Positions 37,581 to 49,178 of a stretch of DNA of 64,000 nt are shown here, in pieces. Each line of letters opens with the position of its first letter. Position 1 is the stretch's first letter. The position numbers and the translations under genes were made by a program. The notes beneath the pieces are model-generated. The model made no database searches. It saw only the letters and a list, made by a program, of their open reading frames with translations, and was not told the origin of the DNA. This stretch comes from Desmodus rotundus (Eukaryota; Chordata; Mammalia; Chiroptera; Phyllostomidae), in assembly GCF_022682495.2 (NCBI RefSeq), contig NC_071398.1:86323193-86387192 (forward strand). The letters are read 5' to 3'.

Positions 37581-38574
37581 AAATAATTTTTATTAACTTT
37601 ATTGATGCATAATTTATGTTATTAATTATATCCCTTTAAAGTATACAATTAAATAAATTTGGACAAATATATGTATCCATGAAACTAATAGCACTATCAA
37701 GATAGAGAACATTGTCATAAACCCACAAACCCAAATTACCTGTGTCCCTTGGTCTACCATCCCTCCCTCTGCTCTGGGCCACAGGCAACAACCGATCTGC
37801 TTTTTGCCACTAGACACTAGTTTGCATTTTATTTAAATGTAATCACACAATACGTGCTTTTTTTTTTTAGTTCTATCACTTAGCATAATCACTTTGAGAT
37901 CCGTTTATGTTGGTGTGTTTTAAGAAACTGACAGTTTCCAAAGTGGTGGAAACATTTACATTCCCCCAGCAATACACGAGAGTTCTGGTTCTTCCACAGC
38001 CTTGTCAACATTTAGTATTATCAATATTTTAAGTTTTAACCATTCCAGTTAAGTATGTAGTGGTATCTCATTGTGGTTTTAACTTGCTTTTCCCTGATAA
38101 CTAATAATGTCAAATTTCTTAATGATATGTTTGAGGCAAAAGTTTTAAGTTTTGATAAAGGCCAGTTTTACTTTTTTTTCCTAAAAGCATAAAATAGTTT
38201 GCGCTTTTTGTGTCTTAAGAAATCTTTGCCTGCCTTAAGGTACTAAAGATTTATCCCATGTTTTATTTGAGAATGTTTGTAGTCACGTCTTTTACATTTA
38301 GGTCTATGGTGAAAAGTCATGTTGAAGTAACATTTTATGATTGTGAAGTTAGCAAAAGTTATTCTAGGACAAAACCACCAAGTGACTTATCATTAATTTT
38401 TTAATGTTTGTGTTTCTAGTTCTTGAGAAGTTTAGATTAACTTTGTCTTGGAGAAGATGTGAAGGGATGGGAGAGAGTTGCATATATTGTGTGAGTCCTT
38501 TGGTTTTATTTATTTTTATTACAAAAAAATTTATAAGCAGTTTTTTATATACCAATATATGTTGAGAACCTTTT

Positions 38575-38901
38575 CCCCACAACTTTTTAAAAATTTTTTA
38601 TTGTTATTCAATTACAGTTGTATGCCTTTTCTCCCCATCCCTCCACCCCACCCCAGCTGAACCCACCTCCCTCCTCCACCTCCACCCTCCCCCTTGGTTT
38701 TGTCCATGTGTCCTTTATAGTAGTTCCTGTAATCCCCTCTTCCCACTGTCCCCACCCCACTCCCCCCTGGCTATTGTTAGATTGTTCTTAACTTCAATGT
38801 CTCTGGTTATATTTTGTTTGCTTTTTTCTTCTATTGCTTATGTTCCAGTTAAAGGTGAGATCATATGGTATTTGTCCCTCACCGCCTCCCCACAACTTTT
38901 T
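38575..38901 (-). mobile_element. 5'-truncated L1 3'UTR insertion with 14-bp target duplication
   Basis: The element is 38589-38887. It reads (reverse) as an L1 3' end: 'attcaattacagttgtatgcc', 'ccatccctccaccccacccc', 'tggttttgtccatgtgtcc', 'aaaggtgagatcatatggtatttg'. The direct repeat CCCCACAACTTTTT flanks it at 38575-38588 and 38888-38901. It inserted into the older L1M. Confidence 0.93.
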
Positions 38902-39477
38902 ATATTTTCAAAACCATAATATAAAATAGCTACACAGAATCCCATCTTATTAATATGCAAAAATCTATTTATTTCCTTTGGTATTTATCTTTTTTCAAGT
39001 TATTATTATAAACATTGTTGCTTTGAATGTCTTTTGACATAAGTCTTGGATGATCTCTGATTAATTCCTTAAGATAATTTTTAAAATATATTTTATTGAT
39101 TATGCTATTACAGTTGTCCCATTTCCCCCCTTTATTCCCCTCCACCCTGCACACACCCTCCCATTCCCATTCCCCTCCCCCCATTTTGTTCATGTCCATG
39201 GGTCGCACATATAAGTTCTTTGGCTTCTACATTTCCTACACTATTCTTAACCTTCCCCTATTTGTTTTCCACCTACCATTTATGCTACTTATTCCCTGTA
39301 CCTTTGCCCCCATTCCCTCCACCTCCTCCCCACTGATATACCTCCATGTGATCTCCATTTCTGTGGTTCTGTTCCTATTCTAGTTGTTTGCTTAGTTTGT
39401 ATTTTTTTTTTTCAGTTTGGTTGATAGTTGTGAGTTTGTTGTCAATTTACTGTTCATATTTTTTTATCTTCTTTTTC

Positions 39478-40343
39478 TTAGATAAGTCCCTTTGACATTT
39501 CATATAATAAGGGCTTGGTGATGATGAGCTCCTTTCACTTGACCTTATCTGGGAAGCACCTTATCTGCCCTCCTATTCTAAATGATAGTTTTGCTGAATA
39601 GAGAAATCTTGGATGTAGGTCCTTGCCTTTCATGACTTAGAATACTTCTTTCCATCCCCTTCTTGTAAAAGAAGCCTGTAAGATTTCTTTAGAGAAATCA
39701 GCTGATAATCTTATGAGAACTCCTTTGTGGGTAACTATCTCCTTTTCTCTTGCTGCTTTTAAGATTCTCTCCTTCTCTTTAATCTTGGGTAAGGTAATTA
39801 TGATGTGCCTTGGTGTGTGTTTCCTTGGGCCCAGCTTCTTTGGGACTCTGAGCTTCCTGAACTTCCTGGAAGTCTATTTCTTTTGCCAGATTAGGGAGGT
39901 TTTCCATCATTATTTTTTCAGACAAGTTTTCATTTTCTTACTCTTCCTCTTCTCCTTTTGGCACCCCTATGATTCGGTTGTTGGAAAATTTAAAGTTGTA
40001 CCGGAGGTTTCTAAGCCTCTCCTCGTTTTGTTTTTTGTTTGTTTGTTTGTTTGTTTGTTTTAATTCTTGTTTCTTCACTCTGTTCTGGTTGAATGTTTAT
40101 TTCTTCCTTCTGCTCCAAACCGTTGATTTGAGTCCCAGTTTCCTTCCCGTTACTGCTGGTTCCCTGTACATTTTCCTTTATTTCACTTTTCATAGTCTTC
40201 ACTTTTTCCTCTATTTTGTGACTATACTCAACCAATTCTGTAAGCATCCCAATTACCAGTGTTTTGAACTGTGCATCTGAGAGGTTGGCTATCTCTTTGT
40301 CACTTAGTTGTATTTTTTCTGGAGCTTTGATCTGTTCTTTCAT
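39478..40343 (-). pseudogene. Degraded L1/HAL1 ORF1 (RNA-binding chaperone)
   Basis: Starts at ATG (40341-40343) with 110 open codons. The N-terminal part contains EKIQLSDKEIANLSDAQF and a charged, coiled-coil-like stretch (IEEKVKTMKSEIKENVQ), as in L1 ORF1p of bats and other mammals. The frame fails in a (TTTG)n expansion at 40031-40060. Downstream, ORF1-type words remain in shifting frames: NRIIGVPKGEEEE, NLPNLAKEIDFQEVQEAQ and a terminal GLI followed by TAA at 39478-39480. ORF1p normally trimerises, binds L1 RNA and acts as a nucleic-acid chaperone. This copy cannot make it. Confidence 0.85.
40031..40060. repeat. (TTTG)n tract inside the ORF1 relic
   Basis: Six or so TTTG units replace the expected ORF1 sequence and introduce a frame break. 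Confidence 0.9.
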
Positions 40344-41540
40344 TTGGGCCTTTTTTTTTTTTTTTTTTTTTTTTTGTCACAGCATGCCTGTTACAAATAA
40401 GGGGAGGAGCCTTAGGTATTCACCAGGGTGGGGCAGCTCACCTGGCTTCTTTGTGGTGCTGTATGTGGAGAAGGAGTCCGAGAGGGAACAATGCCACTTT
40501 CTTGGCTCTTGGCCATCTCTTAGTCACTTCCCCTGCTATCCACAAGTAAATTGGGCCTTTCTGGTGCTGATTCCTGGGTGGGTGGGCTTGTGTATGTTCT
40601 AGAACCCTGTGGGTCTCTCCAACAAACTGTCTTAGGAGGCTGGGAGTTTATCCTGCAGCCTCAACCCCCACAGGTTTTTTTAGTCAGAGGCTTTGAGGCT
40701 TTATTTCCCGGCACTGGAACCCTGGGTTGCATGGTCTGTCTTTCTCCCCAGTTATTCTTCCCAGTTTATCTGCACACAAATGTGGGACCACCCAGTCCTC
40801 CAGCTGCTGCCTTGCCATGAGTCCTCTCCATCCAGCAGCCCATCTCCGCCCCTCCTACCAGTCTGAATGAATGCTTCTTCTTTAACTCCTTGGTTGTTGG
40901 ACTTCCATACAGTTCAATTTTCTGGCAGTTCTGGTTATTTATTTTTTTTAATTTGTTGTTCTTCTTTTGGCTATGCAAGGAGGCACAGTGTATCTACCTA
41001 TGCCTCCATCTTGGCCATCCTTAAGATAATTTATATGTGCAGATTTATTAAAGGATAAAAAAATGTTTTAAAGCTCTCCATACATATTGCCAGGAAGAGT
41101 GTGCCAGATGACAGACCTCCCAGTTGTTTGTGAAAGCACAGTTGCACCCTCCCCAATCTGAAGAATTGCCTTTGCAGTTAATCTTAGTAAATCTGTTCAG
41201 GAGAAAATAATAAATTATTGTTGTTTATATTTGTATTATCTTGACTTTAGTAAGACTGAAATTTTATTTCATATGTGTTTTGATCATCTGCATTTTTTCT
41301 TTGTGGATTACTTGTTCAATTGCTTAGTCCATTTTTGTCTAACAAGATATTATTTTTATTGAATTATAAGCACTTTTTATATATTAACCCATACCAATTT
41401 ATCCGTGTGTTAGCCTATATAGTATGTTAACAGATATACTATGTTAACCTATATTTGCCAAAGACATTGTAAATATTTTCTTGTTTGTTATGTTTTATTT
41501 AATTTTGATTGTGATATTTCTAACCTTTAGCGGTATAAGA

Positions 41541-42360
41541 TTTGTACAGTCAAATCTAACCAATTCTTGAGTTGGGAAGATTTTCTGTACCTCAATAACA
41601 TACAATCAGATAAATCTAGAAGGGCTATTTACAATGCTAAGGGCAGGGTGTAGGGGACAGCAGAAGGAGTAGTAATAACCCAAGGCTAGTAGCAAAAATA
41701 AAAAGAAAAACTGTACATGTTTACAGACAGATAAATGCATATTTTTTCATCTTTTATGCATTGTTTTTACTTTTTAATGCTCTAATCCATCTATGATGTG
41801 TTTTAGTATGGAGTGTGAAGCAAGAATGTGTGTGAACTCCAGTTCTTCGTAAAGCAGAGCCCAAGGAGAAGCTTACCTGTTGAGGTTTGGGGGAGAGGGA
41901 TCCCAGGGCATCAAGAGTGAGGACAAAGGGAAAACGAGGAAGGGCTGGAGGACGAAAATCAAAGGCAATGCATCATCACTGGGCTGGCCATAGCTTTGCA
42001 GGAAAACACAGCCATTGTCAGTCATGCAGGAAGTCAGCAGAGAGGGTGACAGACCAAGCCAATGCACAAGGCCAATGGAGCAGAGCGGGGCGGGGGGGAT
42101 GAGGAGAGAGGAACTGATCTGTCAACCCTCTGTCTTCTCTCTTTCAATGGTTGAGGCTTATGCTTCTGAGTTGTGTTTCCCAAACATTCCAGGCAGGTGT
42201 GAAGGAAGTCTGGGCCACATGGACTTAGCTGCTCAGACCTGGCCGCTGGAACTGTGGTGGCTGCTGGAGGCTGGGGAAGCAGGGCTGTTAGGAGAAGAGG
42301 GCCAGTGGTCCCAGGATGAAGGTGGAGCCTGGCAAATCCAGGCAGAGGATGAGACTTCAA
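41541..42360. other. Unassigned DNA interrupting the old L1M
   Basis: The A/T-rich reverse-L1 texture stops near 41541 and returns by about 42361. 41830-42360 is GC-richer and of mixed composition, with open frames on both strands (133 and 108 codons) but no domain. A stretch at 41740-41815 may be a residual L1 island. The interruption is probably one or two old insertions. Confidence 0.4.
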
Positions 42361-43340
42361 TAGTCAACCATGTATCCTGGCTCCCTATCAATCCTTTATC
42401 CATCAATTTATCATAGTCTAAGTCCTCAATTATAAAGAGAGTTTATTTCTGGTTCTATATCTAACTATGAATAGACAAACATACATTTATAATAATTTTT
42501 AGCTCTCTGGTGGTGCAAGTTCTCTCTCTTTTTTTTTCAGGTTTTTCACTTGGCTCTTAATGAGAGTAAGCTCATGTGCATAGGTAAAGTTGTAATAAGT
42601 TTAACCACTTTCACAAAAACAATTGGGGATTTGTATATAAATCACATTAAATTAATATATCTGGGGATTCTCAATATTTTTACACTTTATATGTTATCAT
42701 TCATGAATATAGCAGCATCATCTTAATTTTTTTAATGTTCTTCAGTGAAATTTTCCAATTGTTTTTCATGCAGCTTCTATAGAACTTTTATTTATCCCTA
42801 GATATTTTAAATTATGTTGTTCTGGTGGTCAGGACTTCTCTTCATTATACTTTTTAATTGATACTTTCTGGCATAAAGTTTTTATATATTAATTTTGTAA
42901 CTGACCAGCTTTCTAACCTCTCTAACTAGCTCAAATAATTTTTAATGTGTTCTCATGAGTTATTTTGGACAATCATATTGTCTGATAATTTTCCTTCTTC
43001 TCCAACAACCATATTTCTTAGTTCTCTTCCCTTTTTCATTGGCTATAACTTTAGAATAGTGTAACATGAATAATTATGATATCCCCTTGATCTTGCTCTT
43101 TTTTTAAATAAGAGTGTTTCTGTTATTATTATATTGGTTTTTGGCTTCAGAGAGAAATTTTAAGTTATATCAAGGTAGTACATTTCAATCACTAGATTGC
43201 AAAGAGGTTTTTTCTTTTTTTTAAACTGATGGTTGATGTTTAATTTATATCCTTTAGTCTTGATTAGACTGACCAGAACATTGTCTGTTTTACTGGGGAA
43301 AAGTGGCTGATGATTTTAATCCAATGCTCTTCTTAATTGG

Positions 43341-44375
43341 ACACTGGCCTTCCACTCAGTACTCAGCTGCTTCTCCAGGGAAGGACCCTCTGCTCTGTCC
43401 TTCTGCTACATAAGGCACAAAAGCTCTCTGCTTTGGGTGAGACTGGCCATCTACCATCTGACCCCACTCTTACGGCTGAGCTGCCAAGCACTCGCACACT
43501 GTCAAAATCTGTGTCACCTCGAAGTTATGATCTTCAAACCTCTCTTGCTACCAGCATTGCGGTGCAATATACTTCCTTAGGCTTGGAACAGTCTTCATTT
43601 GTTTGTTGGTTAGGGGAGCACCATAACCCTGATTTTTTATCCAGGGTTCATGGTACTGTTTCTCTCATCTTTGATCTTCCAATACTAATGATTTCAGTCC
43701 TAACAGATCCCAATGCTTAGTTTGCTTGGCTTTGATTTTTTTATTTAGATATAAAAACTTTGTGGATTTTTATACTCCATTAAAATTAAATATGATTTTT
43801 GCTTCATTTAGCCAATTTTATGTACTTTTGGAAATTTCTATCTTTTTTTCTGAAACATGTTTTCCCTGAAGGAATTAGGGAGATGTACATGTCTCCCTTG
43901 AACCCCCTCATTTATTATGCTTATCCATTGTCAAGTTCTTATCTCAATTTCTAAAGTTTCTGTTCTACCCTTTTATCAATTTTCTTATTCCTTTCCACCA
44001 TCAATTCCCCCTTTCAGCATAAACTTGCCTCTAACTTTATTGAGAAAATCAAAGTTAACAGAGATGAGAATTCCCATCCTTGAATCTATAATTAGTTCTG
44101 GAATCTTCACTACTCTATCCCCAATCTCAGTCTCTCCCTCTTTGTTGATTTGTAAGCTTTGAATTCCTTTAGTCTTCACTTTGGCTTTGAAACTCTCTAG
44201 TTTCTCACTATTTTATCTCTCTCCTTCCTAATCAGAAATGTAACAACCCAGAACATCCTTCTGTGGCCCCTCGTTCCCTACCTGTTTCTTAACCATTGAC
44301 ACCCTCCCTCTACCCCAGGGTTTTATTTTTAGTACTGTTTTTATTTCACAACTCATTGAATGAGGTCACCCCAAA
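43341..44375. other. Unassigned A/T-rich sequence
   Basis: Could be a 5' extension of the following L2 or further old LINE. The 127-codon ORF at 43337-43720 has no recognisable domain. Confidence 0.35.
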
Positions 44376-44379
44376 GTAA

Positions 44380-45405
44380 TCTCATTCATTCCCTGGACTT
44401 CAACTAGTTTATATGCTGCTGATGCCAATGTCTTCATCTCTATTTAAAACTTCACTCTGAAATTGTACACTGTCTACTAGCCATGTCAACCTGCTGTTCC
44501 ACAAGCACCTCCAAACAAATGATCAGCCCTCCCCCCACATCTGCTTCTTCTACTATCTCTTATTGTCATATGTGGTATATCTGTCCACCCAGCCACCCAG
44601 GCTAAACTGGGAGTCACCGAGCCCCTTCCCTCACCCACACATCCAGCCAGTGCTGACGTGCTAACCATCTTTTCTCTTTAAGTTCTCGGGTGCCATTCTG
44701 TTCTCTTCCATGCCCCTGCTGCAGCTTGACCCTATTCAGTTTTCTGTGGAACTCCAGATGTGGTCTCTGCTCTGAATGTTTTTTTTTTTCTTTTCTGTGA
44801 ACCAAGCTTTTTCTGATCTCCAGTTTACCTGCATTCTCCCACTATTCCCTCTCCCTTAAACACTTCGTCTACTCTGATCTCAATTTTGTCAAACATGTGT
44901 GAACAAAATCATCATCTGAGATCTTCCTTGACAACAACAAAAACATAGTTCTCTTTAAATCACTTTTGTGTTTAAAACCTTCTAACAGAATTCCGTCAAC
45001 ATGGAGATAAAGTTCAAACTCCTTAGCATGCCATACAGATTTTCTTACCACTTTTCTCTCACCAAATTTCTGCCTAGTTATGTCCTGTCACAGCAAATTT
45101 CTCGCGTGTCACATCTCTGTCATTCATAATGCTGTCCCATGCCACCATCATACATATATCTTTGTTCAACATTTTTTTCCACTTGCAATGCTTCTAATAC
45201 CTACTCCCCATGCCTGTCTAGCAAACCAACATCTATTTATCTTTTTAAATGATCTAAAAAATCGCCTACTCTTTGCATCTTTTTCATGCCACCAGTACCA
45301 CTTAGAACTGGTCACCTTTCTCATTGTATTCTTGCATAGACTTCTATCATAATGCCTTTAATGAACATACTTGTTTCAAGGTATTTGTCTACCTGTTGTA
45401 GTTTT
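44380..45405 (+). repeat. L2 LINE, ORF2 3' part and 3' region
   Basis: Sense L2 order: 'tatgctgctgatgccaatgtcttcatctctat', 'gccatgtcaacctgctgttccacaagcacctcc', 'ctaaactgggagtcac', 'aaagttcaaactccttagcatgcc', 'ctcaccaaatttctgcctag'. Many indels. Confidence 0.72.
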
Positions 45406-46720
45406 TCCCTTATTTAACACAGACCCTTTGCTCCCAAGGAGCACACAAAGAGAAACACCGAGAAACAAATATACAACACAGCAAGTACCCCAATAGTGAT
45501 ATTCACCATCTACCTGTCTCCAGGGCACAGAGAAAACACACCTAGCCCCGTTCACACCTCATCCTGTGCCCACCGAATTTCCTCAGTAACCGTGTGCAGC
45601 TTGTTGAGCATGTGATGGTTTATTGGGGCAAAGGAAAGGAGTGAGCAGCCAGCTCAAGAAATGGTCTGAAGGAAGCTCCCCATTGGCTCCGTCCATTTTC
45701 CCTCCAATCTGTACCTTCATATTCACTCAATTTTGCACCTGAACCATCCCTTCTGGGAGCAAGAGGGGCCCAAGGCAATTGCCAAACAAGAGAACAGCTG
45801 ATCTGTGTCCTGCCAGTAAGTTTACAGAAGTTCCTTCCATCTCTGCTTCAACCAGTAATTCAAATCCCTTGCCTGAAATTGCAGCCAGCAGATGTGTGGC
45901 AAGAAATAACTAATCAATCTATGGCCTTCAGCTTCATGGTGGAGCCCAATGTGATAACTACATCCCCCCCAGTCCTGCTCAGAATCGGTCACCCATCAAA
46001 GCCCACTGGAGCCAGGATGATTCCCAGTTGTCTCTAGTCCATGAGCATCTGAGAAATTTATCATCAGAGGGATCTGTGTTTGAATCTGTCACACTTACCA
46101 GGTGTGACAGCAACACAGTCCTCAACCTCTGTAAGTTCCACGTTCTTCATGTGTAAAATGACAACAACGGCTTTTTTAACATGACCTAAAACGCCTCACT
46201 CAGGATCTGCCACACGATAACCATATGCTCGCTTTCACTGAGGGCTCACTCAGAGCTGAAAGAGGAAATGACTCCCTTTCATGGGTTTGTTTTTTGGGTT
46301 TTGCTCTGTTTGTAACCAAAAAAAGTCATAAATATCTGCCATCACTTACTGTCCTTTTGTGGCCTTACTAGCCAGCCTGGAAGAAGGGGATTCAGGAGAG
46401 GTTGATGGCCCATCTAGCCTGGAGCTGGCTTATGGCTAAACTCATTCTGGATGCTCTGAATTCCCATCTCAGCACTGTTACCCAAATGACCCCATGCTTC
46501 ACCTGTAACTCTCCTCAGCCCTTCACTACATCTTTTTTCCTCATCAAAAATGTCCCTGGTTAATTCAAGTGTATAACCAGCATTGAGGAAAGGGGGACTG
46601 AGATGGTTTCTTCCTATGGCCCTTTATTAAAAATGATTCACATCTCACTTCAGGGGAGGCAAAGAGCAAAGAAAGGCAGTAAAGTAGATGAAGGGACAAT
46701 GTGAAGATGGAAAAGCAGGA
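45406..46720. other. Unassigned non-coding sequence with a MIR fragment
   Basis: Sense MIR words at 46065-46190 ('gatctgtgtttgaatctgtcacac', 'ccacgttcttcatgtgtaaaatgac'). The remainder is not recognised. Confidence 0.45.
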
Positions 46721-46726
46721 GGTGAT

Positions 46727-48042
46727 GTCATCAAGATAGTGACATAGGTTGCTCTCAACGTGCCTTCCTCACAAGACCAGCTAACAGCTGGCCATAGACA
46801 AGGCACCGTTGTGAAAATCCCAGAGCTGGGGGTGAGGCTGGAGTACCCATCCTCTGGAATTTATTGTTGGTTACACAACAGAAATAAACAAGTGGGACTG
46901 CATCAAACTAAAAATCTTGTGCAGAGCAAAAGAAACTATCAACAAAATGAAACACAACCTGTGGAACGCAAGAAAATATATGCAAACCATATATCTGATA
47001 AGGGTAATATTCAAAGTCCATAAGGAACTCACAAAACTCAATATTAAAAGAAACCAAATAACTCAATTTATAAATGGGTAGATGGGCTGAATAGAATTTT
47101 TTCCAAGGAACATACAAATGGCCAACATGGAAAGTTGCTCAATATCAACCATAGGAAAATGTAAATTAAAATTGCAATGAGACAGGACCTCATACCCGTT
47201 GGAGTGGCTACTATCAAAAAGATAAGAGAAAAAAATGCTGGCAAAAAGGTGGAGAGAAGGGAAACTTTGTGTACTCTTGGTGAGAATGTAAATTGGTACA
47301 GCCACTTTGAAAAACAGTAGGGGGATTCTTCAAAATAATTACCAATAAAAAACTACCATATGGTCCAGCAATGCTGCTTCTGGGCATATCATCCAAAGGA
47401 AATGAAATCTCTGTCTTAAAGAGATATCTGCAGCCCTGTGTTCATGGTTGTATTATTTACAGTAGTCGAGGCATGGAAACAACCTAAGTGTCTGTTAACA
47501 CGTAAACGAATGTGCAAAATGTGAATATATAGAATGGAATATTATTCACCCACAAAAGAGGAAATTCTGCCATCTGCCATAGCACAGGTGGATCTTGAGG
47601 GCATTATGCTAAGTGAAATAAGTCAGAGACAGACAAATACTATGTGATTTTATCATATGCAGAATTTTAAAAATACTGAACTCATAGAAATTGAGAGTAG
47701 GCTGGGGGGGTGCCAGAGGCAGGGGGCTGGGGTGGAGGAATGGATGAAGGTTGTTAAGGGTACAAACTTCTAGTTTTGAGATGAATAATTTCCGGGGACC
47801 TAACATACAGCATAGTAGCAGCAATGAACAATACTGTGTTGATACTTGAAAGGGGCTAAGAGAGTTGATCTTGACGTTTCTGACCACACACTCACACGAG
47901 ATAACTAGGTAGGTGATGAATGCGTTAACCAACTTTACTGTTGTAACCGTTTTGCAGTGTACACCTGTATGAATTCATCATGCTATACACCTTAAACATA
48001 CACAATGTCGTATGTCAATTACATCTCAAAAAAGATGAAAAA
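46727..48042 (+). mobile_element. L1 LINE: 5'UTR-like start joined to ORF2 3' part and 3'UTR
   Basis: 46727-46855 resembles an L1 5' leader ('tcaagatagtgacataggttgc...ctcacaagaccagctaacagctggcc'). From about 46877 it is clear ORF2 3' region ('ataaacaagtgggactgcatcaaactaaaaatc', 'tggtacagccactttgaaaaacag', 'ctaccatatggtccagcaatgc'). An L1MA-type 3'UTR follows to 48040, ending 'tcgtatgtcaattacatctcaa'. ORF1 and most of ORF2 are missing. The reverse-transcriptase frame is broken throughout. Confidence 0.85.
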
Positions 48043-48814
48043 CTCAAGTGAATATGAACAAAGGGAAAAAAGAAAACAAAATCAATAAGGCAAGAGCGTG
48101 GGAGACATATTCCGTATAAGTGTGTACTTTTTTTCAGGACAAGGGGACAGGAGCCAGAACCCCCCATCCCCTCCACCACCTCAATCGCAAATAAGAGGTT
48201 ATAATTTATCCGTCCTAAGAGACCAGAGAATTGCTGCCTCCAGCAGGAACTGGATTCCCCACTCACCTCTGAGACTGTACATTTTGGAAACTATTCCTAA
48301 GAAATCATTGGATTAATTTCCTTTTTATTTCCTTGTGAGAAAACTAAATTACTAATATTACCAAAATGTTCTCCCTCACTGAAAATTTTCCCTGATTCCA
48401 GTATTTGGGTTTATATGACTCCGTTTGGAGTTGGTTTTCAGAGCCGTGACTTTTTTTTTAAAGGAAACGTTTGCTACTAAAGTTGGTCTCTTGCATTCAA
48501 CTCTCTGTAGAACAATATAAGCGGTTTTTTTCCCTTTCTTGAGTTCCTTCTCTCTTTGTTATTCACCCTTTGCTTTAATAGCACTTCTTTCCATTCAGCA
48601 CTTTTCATCCTCAAAAGCATTTACGAACTTTTCAGAATAAATCTTGGTCCCCAAAGGCAAACTCTGGCACTCGGATGGACCATGTGGGGCAACTCTGCAG
48701 CCCCATACGGAAAGCCAAGGTTTTAGGAACAACCTCTGGCTGTATGGTCTTCTCCGAATACAGGCTACAGGAGATTGGGCTTGCAGGTATTTAAAGCATT
48801 TTGTTTTCTTAGCC

Positions 48815-49178
48815 TGATCAAGCTGCCATAACAAACTACCACAGACTGTGTGGCTTAAACAAGAATTTATTTTCTCAAAGTTCTGGAGACTGAGTAGTCC
48901 AAGATCAAGGTGCCAGCCTGTTCCGTTTCTGCTGAGCTCTCTCCTGGCTCATAGAGGCTGCCTTCTCTCTGTGTTCTCACACCGATGGGGAGAGAGAGAA
49001 GGAACATGGCAACCTCTCTGGCAACCTCTTATTAGGACTGTGATCCGATTGGATCAGGGCTCCACCTTTATGACATTACTTAACCTTCATCAGTTCCTTA
49101 CTGTAAATGCAGTCAGGTTGGGGGTTAGGACTTCAGCATATGGATTTTGGGGAGACACAATTCAGTCCATAGCATCCC
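48815..49178 (-). repeat. MLT1A-type MaLR LTR (solo)
   Basis: Reverse MLT1A: 'gctgccataacaaactaccacagactgtgtggctta', 'caaagttctggagactgagtagtccaagatcaaggtgcc', 'aggactgtgatccgattggatcagggctccacc', 'gggggttaggacttcagcatatgg', 'cacaattcagtccatagca'. All blocks in order, so it is near full length. Confidence 0.95.

Larger units (their letters stand above)
39066..41032 (-). mobile_element. HAL1-like (half-L1) retrotransposon: 5'UTR, ORF1, 3'UTR and no ORF2
   Basis: On the minus strand the element runs from 41017 to 39081 (about 1.94 kb). It consists of a 5' start GGATGGCCAAGATGGAGG, a roughly 670-bp GC-richer leader, an A-run (T25 on the plus strand, about 40350-40375), an ORF1 relic (40343-39478), and then a 3'UTR that ends in AATAAAATATATTTTAAA. 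There is no ORF2 between ORF1 and the 3'UTR. A perfect 15-bp duplication, TCCTTAAGATAATTT, flanks it (39066-39080 and 41018-41032), so both ends are intact and this is not a truncation. HAL1s are L1-derived elements of this layout that depend on L1 ORF2p in trans. Alternatively it could be a single L1 that lost ORF2 by deletion. Confidence 0.85.
37585..43340 (-). mobile_element. Old L1M LINE (antisense), split by later insertions
   Basis: 37585-38574 reads as reverse L1M 3' end: 'tccctttaaagtatacaatt', 'ctgctctgggccacaggcaacaacc', 'tatcacttagcataatc', 'gtagtggtatctcattgtggtttt'. It resumes at 38902-39066 and 41033-41540, and again at about 42361-43340, where A/T-rich reverse ORF2 words such as 'tttatccctagatatttt' and 'taactgaccagctttctaacctc' appear. 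The frame is destroyed. The pieces are separated by the elements listed separately. Confidence 0.75.

Noticed and set aside
39096..39383. 95-codon plus-strand ORF
   Set aside because: It is the antisense of the HAL1-like 3'UTR.
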